Below, one piece after another: positions 1-4,339 of a stretch of 5,129 nt of DNA. Under the pieces are notes generated by a model. That model was given only the letters and a program-made list of their open reading frames with translations, was not told where the DNA came from and did not search any database. The position numbers and the translations under genes are program-made. This DNA is from Gammaproteobacteria bacterium. GTDB lineage: Bacteria; Pseudomonadota; Gammaproteobacteria; DSM-26407. Every line of letters begins with the position of its first letter. Position 1 is the first letter of the stretch. Location: contig JAQVKR010000231.1 in the NCBI GenBank assembly GCA_028694565.1, forward strand, positions 1-5,129, written 5' to 3'.

Positions 1-237
1 GCCTGGCTGGCCGCCGGCCGCGGCCACGTCCATCTCCACGGCGGCCAGAAGCTGTGGGACTACGCCGCCGGCGGGCTGATCCTCAGCGAGGCCGGGGGCC
101 GTTGCGCCACCCTCGCCGGCGAACCCATGTTCCGGCCCACGCTCGAGCCCCGCTCCGTGGTTTCCGCCTGCTCTCCCGCCCTGTTCGCCGACTGGCGGGC
201 GTGGCTGGCGGAGAGCCCGGATGAGATTAAGGGATAA
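1..237 (+). CDS. Inositol monophosphatase family protein, C-terminal part
   Basis: This is the last 78 codons of a gene that begins before the window and is open from base 1. The key sign is W19-D20-Y21-A22-A23-G24, the WDxAAG signature of the Mg2+-dependent inositol monophosphatase superfamily (SuhB, CysQ, IMPA). In that family the Asp binds a catalytic metal. It is followed by the usual G-x-x-L-x-x-E-A-G-G stretch (residues 24-33), where the family continues into its final strand and helix. The fold hydrolyses small phosphate esters such as inositol phosphate or 3'-phosphoadenosine 5'-phosphate, in the cytoplasm. The visible part does not separate SuhB-like from CysQ-like members, so no symbol is given. 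The stop codon TAA is at 235-237. The next gene follows on the same strand after a repeat-filled gap of about 100 bases. Confidence 0.87.
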   Translation, partial: AWLAAGRGHVHLHGGQKLWDYAAGGLILSEAGGRCATLAGEPMFRPTLEPRSVVSACSPALFADWRAWLAESPDEIKG

Positions 238-246
238 GGACTGCAG

Positions 247-309
247 GTGCGGATTCATCCGCACGGCAGCGCCGAATTCGTCGCCCTGCACGGCCGGATG
301 CATCCGGCC
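247..309. repeat. REP/BIME-like cluster of three palindromes
   Basis: Three palindromes lie head to tail in 63 bases. The first (247-264) has 8-base arms GTGCGGAT/ATCCGCAC around TC. The second (269-284) centres on GAATTC, with seven of eight arm positions pairing, and can be extended by GCAG/CTGC at 266-269 and 286-289. The third (292-309) is the perfect 18-base palindrome GGCCGGATGCATCCGGCC. The GGAT/ATCC core recurs in the first and third. The layout resembles the repetitive extragenic palindromes that many gammaproteobacteria carry between genes, where they can act as mRNA 3'-end stabilisers or gyrase/IHF sites. Only one copy is visible here, so dispersed repetition is inferred rather than seen. 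Confidence 0.6.
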
Positions 310-336
310 CTACTTGCACTCACGCACTCAACCAAC

Positions 337-606
337 ATGACCGATGAATTGACCTGCTGGGTATACCGCTCCTGCCGCAGGGACGAAATGTATCTCTACC
401 TCGCCGGCAAGGATGTCTTCGACCCGGTTCCTGCGGCCCTGCTCAAGGCCATGGGGAGGCTCGAGCTGGTGCTGGAACTGACGCTCACGCCGGAACGGCG
501 GCTGGCCCGGGAGGACGTGAACCTGGTGCTGGCCAATCTCCGCGGCCAGGGCTTTCACCTGCAGATGCCGCCGCGGCTGACGCCGGATCTCTACCGGGGC
601 GAGTGA
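337..606 (+). CDS. ycgL: YcgL domain-containing protein
   Basis: This is a small cytoplasmic protein of the YcgL family (Pfam YcgL domain), 89 residues from the start chosen here. The family signature opens at once with C7-W-V-Y-R-S-C-R-R-D-E-M-Y-L-Y-L, which matches E. coli YcgL (CVIYRSSKRDQTYLYV). It continues with K-D-x-F-x-x-V-P, a central L-x-L/L-T-P-E-R-R-L strand region, and the C-terminal G-F-H-L-Q-M-P-P motif (YYLQLPPP in E. coli). The molecular function is not established. The frame stays open upstream to a GTG at 247, which has an AAGGA at 236-240 six bases before it. That would add 30 residues, but they are encoded by the palindrome cluster and have no counterpart in the family, so ATG 337 is preferred even though its own ribosome binding site is weak. 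In E. coli the gene lies near rnd; here its upstream neighbour is a phosphatase. Confidence 0.87.
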   Translation: MTDELTCWVYRSCRRDEMYLYLAGKDVFDPVPAALLKAMGRLELVLELTLTPERRLAREDVNLVLANLRGQGFHLQMPPRLTPDLYRGE

Positions 607-610
607 TGGC

Positions 611-633
611 AGGGTCAAGTAATTGACTTTTTT
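611..633 (+). terminator. Weak intrinsic terminator after ycgL
   Basis: GTCAA (614-618) pairs with TTGAC (623-627) around a GTAA loop, and six T residues follow (628-633). The stem can be lengthened by two G-U pairs and one A-U pair using 611-613. It starts five bases after the ycgL stop. The short AT-rich stem suggests only partial termination. Confidence 0.5.
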
Positions 634-658
634 AGGCTGGATCTGATTGATAAGTGTA

Positions 659-667
659 TGCTAATAT
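659..667 (+). promoter_or_regulatory. Possible extended -10 promoter for mltF
   Basis: TGCTAATAT fits an extended -10 element (TG, one base, then TAATAT, four of six matches to TATAAT). It lies in the AT-rich gap 607-713, about 47 bases before the mltF start. No good -35 box sits at 16-18 bases upstream, which an extended -10 can tolerate. The assignment rests on motif and position only. Confidence 0.3.
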
Positions 668-713
668 TCGCGCAATCTAATCGCATCATGAACAAAAACA
701 GATACTTCCGAAT

Positions 714-2135
714 ATGGGCATCGCACGACGGATTGCACGACTTCTGACCGCCGCGGTTCTGCTGCCGCTGCTGCTGGCCGATTGCAGCCACGCACAGCCG
801 ATGCTGGACCGCGTGACGGCACGTGGCGAGCTGCGGGTCATCACCCTGGAGAATGCGCCCGTCGCCTTCCAGACCAGCGACGACGGCCCCTCCGGCATGG
901 ACCTGGACCTGGTGCGCGGCTTCGCCGAGGCGCTGGGCGTCCAGGTGCGCTTCATCACCCCCGCCAGCTACGAGGAGATTCCGCCCCTGCTGCGCCGGGG
1001 AGACGCCGACCTGGTGGCCGGCCTCATCGAAACGCCCAACCGCAAGGAGCAGCTGCGCTTCGGTCCGGTCTACCAGGAGCTCTCCTCGCAGGTCGTCTAC
1101 CGCAACGGCACCGCGGAACCCACCCCGGAACTCGAAGGCCTCAGGGACGGCGCCCGCATCGGCGTGCTCAGCGGCAGCAGCCACGAGGAGCTCCTGGAGA
1201 GCCTGAAGCAGGTCAACCCGCGGATCAGCTGGATCGCCTACCCGGGAACCGATCACCTGGCCCTGCTGGAGCAGGTGGGCAGCGGCAACCTCGACTATGC
1301 CGTCATCGACTCACGGCTGCTGGCCCAGGCCCTGCGCTTCTATCCCGAGCTGCGCGCGGGTCCGGTCCTGGACGAGCCGAGAAACAAGGCCTGGGCCTTC
1401 GCGCCGGGCGAGGAGAGCAGCCTCCTGGAAGCGGCCGACGCCTACTTCGGCGGCGTGCGGGACAACGGCCGGCTGGCCCAGCTCGAGGATCGCTACTACG
1501 GTCACCTGGAGCAGCTCGATCCGTTCGAGACCCAGGTCTTCGTCAACCGCCTGGAGGAGCGTCTCGACGCCTATCGCGGCCTGTTCGAACAGGCCGCCGA
1601 GGAGACCGGGGTCGACTGGCGCCTGCTGGCGGCCATGGGCTACCAGGAATCCCACTGGAATCCGGATGCCGTTTCCCCGACCGGCGTGCGCGGCATCATG
1701 ATGCTGACCCAGGGCACGGCAAAGCAGCTGGGCATCGATGATCGCACCGATCCGGAGAGCAGCATCCGCGGCGGCGCGCTCTATATCCGCATGGTGCGCG
1801 AGAAGATTCCCGAGCGCATACCGGAGCCCGACCGGACCTGGATGGCGCTGGCGGCCTACAACATCGGCTACGGCCACCTCGAGGACGCCCGCCGCCTGAC
1901 CCAGAAACGGGGCGGAAACCCCGACCGCTGGATAGACGTCAAGCGCAACCTGCCGCTGCTGTCCAAGGAGGACTGGTACAAGCAGACCCGCTACGGCTAC
2001 GCCCGCGGGCAGGAACCGGTGCGGTACGTGGAGAACATCCGCGGCTACTACGACCTGCTGGTGTGGAGAGAGCTGCGCCCGGCGCCGGAGGAGACCGGCA
2101 GGGACAGCTGGCTGGTGGCACTGCTGGGGTCCTGA
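714..2135 (+). CDS. mltF: Membrane-bound lytic murein transglycosylase F
   Basis: MltF cleaves the MurNAc-GlcNAc bond of peptidoglycan and leaves 1,6-anhydroMurNAc ends; it acts in the periplasm at the envelope. The 473-residue protein has an N-terminal signal (arginines 5, 6 and 9, then a hydrophobic core at 10-22). An extracellular solute-binding-protein-3-like domain follows (about 33-264, with RGELRV at 37-42 and GxDLDL-type residues), and then an SLT family 1 catalytic domain (about 289-430). Catalytic Glu312 lies in Y310-Q-E-S-H-W, followed by S321-P-T-G-V-R-G-I-M-M-L-T and A380-A-Y-N-I-G-Y-G-H, all near-identical to E. coli MltF. The protein ends soon after the catalytic domain, so it is shorter than the 518-residue E. 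coli protein. The cleavage site is ambiguous: L21-A22-D23-C24 resembles a lipobox but has Asp before the Cys, while S25-H26-A27 suits signal peptidase I. No clear Shine-Dalgarno precedes ATG 714. It has its own terminator and is probably monocistronic. Confidence 0.96.
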   Translation: MGIARRIARLLTAAVLLPLLLADCSHAQPMLDRVTARGELRVITLENAPVAFQTSDDGPSGMDLDLVRGFAEALGVQVRFITPASYEEIPPLLRRGDADLVAGLIETPNRKEQLRFGPVYQELSSQVVYRNGTAEPTPELEGLRDGARIGVLSGSSHEELLESLKQVNPRISWIAYPGTDHLALLEQVGSGNLDYAVIDSRLLAQALRFYPELRAGPVLDEPRNKAWAFAPGEESSLLEAADAYFGGVRDNGRLAQLEDRYYGHLEQLDPFETQVFVNRLEERLDAYRGLFEQAAEETGVDWRLLAAMGYQESHWNPDAVSPTGVRGIMMLTQGTAKQLGIDDRTDPESSIRGGALYIRMVREKIPERIPEPDRTWMALAAYNIGYGHLEDARRLTQKRGGNPDRWIDVKRNLPLLSKEDWYKQTRYGYARGQEPVRYVENIRGYYDLLVWRELRPAPEETGRDSWLVALLGS

Positions 2136-2157
2136 GCCCAGCAGCCTGCCGGACTTG

Positions 2158-2197
2158 GGACCGATCCACTGCGCCGGTGGGACAGCGGTCCTTTTTT
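2158..2197 (+). terminator. Intrinsic terminator of mltF
   Basis: GGACCG (2158-2163) pairs with CGGTCC (2186-2191). Further partial pairing inside the loop joins TCCAC to GTGGGA. Six T residues follow directly (2192-2197). It lies 22 bases after the mltF stop and works only on the + strand, since no T tract flanks the stem in the other direction. Confidence 0.78.
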
Positions 2198-2307
2198 CCG
2201 ATCCTTTTTCGCCAAATGGCTGCGGCCATTCGCCTCAAACGATCGAAAAACCGTTCTCGCTCTCCCACCTTGCCCGCCACGATCACCTAAGTCCGACAGG
2301 CTGCCAG

Positions 2308-2334
2308 CCGGAACCGCGTCTCAGCGGTTTCCGG
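2308..2334 (-). other. Stem-loop spanning the transporter stop codon
   Basis: CCGGAACCGC (2308-2317) pairs with GCGGTTTCCGG (2324-2334): ten pairs with one bulged T. The six-base loop (2318-2323) contains the stop codon of the - strand transporter gene. No T tract follows on the - strand, so this is not a standard intrinsic terminator. It may protect the mRNA 3' end. The rest of the convergent gap (2198-2307) shows a short AATGGC/GCCATT inverted repeat near 2215-2231 and nothing else recognisable. Confidence 0.45.
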
Positions 2335-3205
2335 CATGACCCGCCCGCAGACCCGCCCACCCGTGCGCCACCAGGGTCGAGACGATCACCAGGCCACCGG
2401 CGAGGGTGATCGACGCGGGCCGCTCTCCGATCCCCAGCCAGACCCAGAGCGGCCCCAGCAGCGTTTCCACCAGGATCATCAGGCCCACCTCCGGCGCCGG
2501 CAGGTAGTCGGTGCCCCGGGTGATCAGAACCAGGGCCAGCGGCATCTGCACCAGCCCCATCAGCGCCAGCACGGCATAGCTCTCCGTCCCCAGCCCCAGG
2601 GGCGCCGCGAACGGCAGCGACAGAACGGCCATCACCAGCCCGCCCGCCCCCACCAGGGGAATGCGCGGCAGCCCCGGATGACGCCGCAACAGGACCAGGA
2701 GGGCGCCGAAGTTGAGCGCCGCCGCCAGGGCGGCCAGATCGCCCCCGAGCCCTCCCGCATGCAGTGAGCCGGCAAACACCGCGACGGTGCCGATCATGCA
2801 GATCACGATGGCGCCCCAGGTCCGCGCCGCCACCGGCTCACCCAGGAACAGGCGGGTGAGCAGCGCCGCGAACAGGGGCGCGGTGGAGAGGATCACCACC
2901 GTATTGGCCACCGTGGTATGCATGATGGCCAGCACGAACAGGCAGCCATTGACGCCCAGGAGCGCCGCCGCGGCCAGCACCGGGCCCCGCGGCATCCGCC
3001 CGGCGCCCCGGCGCCGCCCACCGAGCAAAGCCCAGATCAGCCCCAGGGACAGCGCCATCAGCGCCCCGCGCCAGAACGCCACCTCCCAGGCGCCGGCCGC
3101 GGCCAGGCGGATGAGCAGGGCGTCGAAGCTGATGACCAGCACCCCCGCCCCGACCACCAGCAGCCCACGCCGGCGCCGGGCATGTTCGCCCACCGCAGCC
3201 TCCAT
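2321..3205 (-). CDS. EamA/DMT-superfamily transporter
   Basis: This is an inner-membrane protein of 294 residues with about ten predicted helices, the usual size and plan of EamA-domain members of the drug/metabolite transporter superfamily. A basic N-terminus (RARRRRG-like, residues 9-14) precedes the first half-repeat (about 14-147). That half contains the A-F-W-R-G motif (43-47) after helix 1, then N101-T-V-V-I-L-S-T-A-P-L-F-A-A-L, and L-G-E-P (121-124) at the end of helix 4. The second half-repeat (about 152-283) ends with P238-E-V-G-L-M-I-L-V-E-T-L-L-G-P-L-W and G-E-R-P (260-263). Both are typical of the EamA second repeat. Family members export amino acids, metabolites or drugs, and the substrate cannot be read from the sequence. 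The start at 3205 follows only a weak purine stretch (GACGGGAC). It lies 56 bases after the GlsB-type gene on the same strand, with a hairpin between, so a shared transcript is plausible. Confidence 0.91.
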   Translation of the reverse strand: MEAAVGEHARRRRGLLVVGAGVLVISFDALLIRLAAAGAWEVAFWRGALMALSLGLIWALLGGRRRGAGRMPRGPVLAAAALLGVNGCLFVLAIMHTTVANTVVILSTAPLFAALLTRLFLGEPVAARTWGAIVICMIGTVAVFAGSLHAGGLGGDLAALAAALNFGALLVLLRRHPGLPRIPLVGAGGLVMAVLSLPFAAPLGLGTESYAVLALMGLVQMPLALVLITRGTDYLPAPEVGLMILVETLLGPLWVWLGIGERPASITLAGGLVIVSTLVAHGWAGLRAGHAGNR

Positions 3206-3225
3206 GTCCCGTCACCGGCCGGGCC

Positions 3226-3251
3226 GGCCCGCGCGATGGCGCTCGCGGGCC
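3226..3251 (-). other. GC hairpin between the two membrane-protein genes
   Basis: GGCCCGCG (3226-3233) and CGCGGGCC (3244-3251) form a perfect 8-pair stem with a ten-base loop. It fills most of the 56-base gap between the GlsB-type stop (3262) and the transporter start (3205). No T tract follows on the - strand. It could be an intercistronic mRNA stabiliser or attenuator. The local sequence is so GC-rich that chance is also possible. Confidence 0.38.
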
Positions 3252-3261
3252 CGCGCGGGCT

Positions 3262-3519
3262 TCATTCCCCCGCTCGCCGCTCCCCCCTGACCAGGCCGGC
3301 CACGAAGAGCAGCAGCATCGCCCCCACCACCGCGCTGGCCAGCGAGCCGAGCAGCCCATGGGAGTGGATGCCGATCATGCTGAAGACGAAACCGCCGATA
3401 TAGGCTCCCACCACGCCCACCAGCAGATTGACCACGGGCCCCATGCCGCCGCCGCGCAGCAGCTTGCCCGCCAGCCATCCCGCCACCAGGCCGACGAGCA
3501 GAAATCCGATCAGTCCCAT
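3262..3519 (-). CDS. GlsB/YeaQ/YmgE family stress-response membrane protein
   Basis: This small inner-membrane protein has 85 residues, close to E. coli YeaQ (82). The family is also labelled transglycosylase-associated protein, but no enzyme activity is established for it. Three hydrophobic segments are visible, about 2-20, 27-48 and 57-77. They carry the glycine-rich family pattern: M1-G-L-I-G-F-L-L-V-G-L-V-A-G-W-L-A-G-K-L, then N31-L-L-V-G-V-V-G-A-Y-I-G-G-F, then A61-S-A-V-V-G-A-M-L-L-L-F. The frame is open upstream to ATG 3591, but that adds a basic, unrelated stretch. The chosen ATG at 3519 has AAGGGGG nine bases before it and matches the family N-terminus. A second in-frame ATG at 3528 sits directly against that purine run and is a poorer choice. 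Relatives are often induced by stress; nothing here shows its control. It is followed on the same strand by the EamA transporter. Confidence 0.91.
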   Translation of the reverse strand: MGLIGFLLVGLVAGWLAGKLLRGGGMGPVVNLLVGVVGAYIGGFVFSMIGIHSHGLLGSLASAVVGAMLLLFVAGLVRGERRAGE

Positions 3520-3528
3520 ATGAGCCAT

Positions 3529-3535
3529 CCCCCTT
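3529..3535 (-). promoter_or_regulatory. Ribosome binding site fixing the GlsB-type start
   Basis: On the - strand the sequence reads AAGGGGG, then nine bases (ATGGCTCAT), then the ATG at 3519. This spacing fits the start at 3519 and not the ATG at 3528, which touches the purine run. Confidence 0.6.
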
Positions 3536-3634
3536 GTCCGGTGCCCGCCACCCTGTCGGTGCCGCACGCGCCGATGCCGAATGGCCGCCAATCCGCCGGG
3601 CGGCCAGCCTGTCCGAATCCGTCACAGAATACAG

Positions 3635-3663
3635 AAAAGCCCGCGCCGGCGGGACGCCGCGGG
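3635..3663 (-). terminator. Weak terminator-like hairpin, - strand
   Basis: CCCGCG (3640-3645) pairs with CGCGGG (3658-3663); an alternative smaller stem is CCCGC/GCGGG at 3640-3653. On the - strand the stem is followed by C and then four T residues (forward AAAA at 3635-3638). It would stop - strand transcripts coming from the gene-free block before they reach the GlsB-type gene. The T tract is short and GC-rich stems are common here. Confidence 0.25.
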
Positions 3664-4079
3664 TGAGGGGTGGGAAGCCGGCGGGGCGCGCCCCCTCCGC
3701 AACGCGCCTGATGACGCCCTCCTCCGGGTCCCGGTCCGGCGCCCCGGCCGTACCCTTGCGCGGTCCGGGCGGGACGCACACCGGCATGCCCACCGCATCG
3801 AGGCAATCCGCACCATGTCGATACGCCTCCTGCCGAGGCTTGCCCGGAATGAGGCGCGGGCATTCGGCAACCATGCGCGCCGCGGCATCCCCCTGCCGCC
3901 CAGGAGAAGGAGCCGGTTGCCGCAACAGCGGCGTCTCGGACCGTTGCCCATCCCACACAACCTGGCGCCCCGCCCCGACGCTGGCGCACGCCCCGGGCGG
4001 ACGCCTCCGGCGCCGGGCGATTGGATATCTCCCCAGCCCCACGCACGGCCGCTCCGATCGAACCCGGCCGGGAGCGGAA

Positions 4080-4129
4080 CGTGATATTCCCGGCGCTGGC
4101 GTGCAGATTACGTACAATACGGAATCACG
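4080..4129 (+). promoter_or_regulatory. Candidate promoter/operator before the photolyase unit
   Basis: TACAAT at 4113-4118 matches five of six bases of the -10 consensus, 33 bases before the small ORF. No good -35 box lies 16-18 bases upstream. The -10 is enclosed by an imperfect inverted repeat: CGTGATATTCC (4080-4090) against GGAATCACG (4121-4129), perfect except for two extra bases in the left arm. TACGTA at 4109-4114 overlaps the -10. The arrangement could be an operator or an RNA stem; the regulator is unknown. Confidence 0.33.
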
Positions 4130-4136
4130 CGTGGGC

Positions 4137-4141
4137 GGAGG
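4137..4141 (+). promoter_or_regulatory. Shine-Dalgarno GGAGG of the small ORF
   Basis: GGAGG lies nine bases before ATG 4151. It is the strongest ribosome binding site upstream of the photolyase, which itself has only a G-rich run (GGGGCGG) before its start. This is the main reason for treating the 62-codon ORF as possibly translated. Confidence 0.5.
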
Positions 4142-4150
4142 CAGAGAGCC

Positions 4151-4339
4151 ATGAGCGATGAACGCGCGGCCCGGGACACCGAGGAATCCGCCAGGGGACG
4201 GTTCCCGAACCGGACCATCTCCAGCACCCCGGGGATGAACCCCCTCACCCGGCGCGCCTGCGGCGGGTCACTTTCCCGCCACTCCGGGGAGATGGTGGCC
4301 CGGAGGCTGCCGCCGCCGCTGGCGGCCCGGGGCGGCTGA
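4151..4339 (+). CDS. Hypothetical 62-residue protein upstream of photolyase
   Basis: I do not recognise this protein. It is hydrophilic and Arg-rich, with an acidic-to-basic start (M1-S-D-E-R-A-A-R-D-T-E-E) and a Pro/Arg/Gly-rich C-terminus, and it has no membrane segment or cysteine motif. In favour of a real gene: the GGAGG site at good spacing, about 90% G or C at third codon positions as in its neighbours, and a TGA that abuts the photolyase ATG (TGAATG), which would allow translational coupling. Against it: low-complexity composition, no known family, and strong inverted repeats throughout the coding region (CGGTTC/GAACCG, ACCATCTCC/GGAGATGGT, GGCGGG/CCCGCC), which suggest the DNA or RNA structure may matter more than the peptide. 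It could be a leader ORF that sets photolyase translation, or simply an untranslated leader. Confidence 0.4.
   Translation: MSDERAARDTEESARGRFPNRTISSTPGMNPLTRRACGGSLSRHSGEMVARRLPPPLAARGG

Larger units (their letters stand above)
3520..4150. other. Long intergenic region without a recognised gene
   Basis: Several long open frames cross these 631 bases on both strands. Their translations are rich in Arg, Pro, Gly and Ala, lack hydrophobic cores or family motifs, and overlap one another, as expected by chance in GC-rich DNA. No RNA gene was recognised. The visible structure is inverted repeats at 3640-3663, 4007-4016 (CCGGCGCCGG) and 4049-4077 (CCGCTCC/GGAGCGG around a CCCGGCCGGG core), plus an imperfect one at 4080-4129. 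A short AT-richer patch at 3615-3638 is a possible place for a - strand promoter, but no convincing boxes were found there. A decayed gene cannot be excluded. Confidence 0.5.

Noticed and set aside
247..336. GTG-initiated 30-residue extension of YcgL
   Set aside because: It is encoded by the palindrome cluster, has no similarity to YcgL N-termini, and the family motif begins within a few residues of ATG 337.
623..628. TTGACT as a -35 box for mltF
   Set aside because: It forms the right arm of the terminator stem after ycgL, and no acceptable -10 lies 16-18 bases downstream.
1939..2286. 115-codon - strand frame overlapping the mltF 3' end and terminator
   Set aside because: It is antisense to the conserved MltF C-terminus and to the intrinsic terminator, and shows no protein family.
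4097..4111. Sigma-54 (-24/-12) promoter before the photolyase unit
   Set aside because: TGGC is present, but the -12 GC is replaced by AC at the required distance.
3212..4117. 301-codon open frame on the - strand
   Set aside because: It runs out of frame across the well-supported GlsB-type gene, and its translation is Arg/Pro/Gly-rich with no family motif.
3534..4154. 206-codon open frame on the + strand
   Set aside because: The composition is Arg/Pro/Ser/Gly-rich without a hydrophobic core, there is no good ribosome binding site, and other frames overlap it on both strands.
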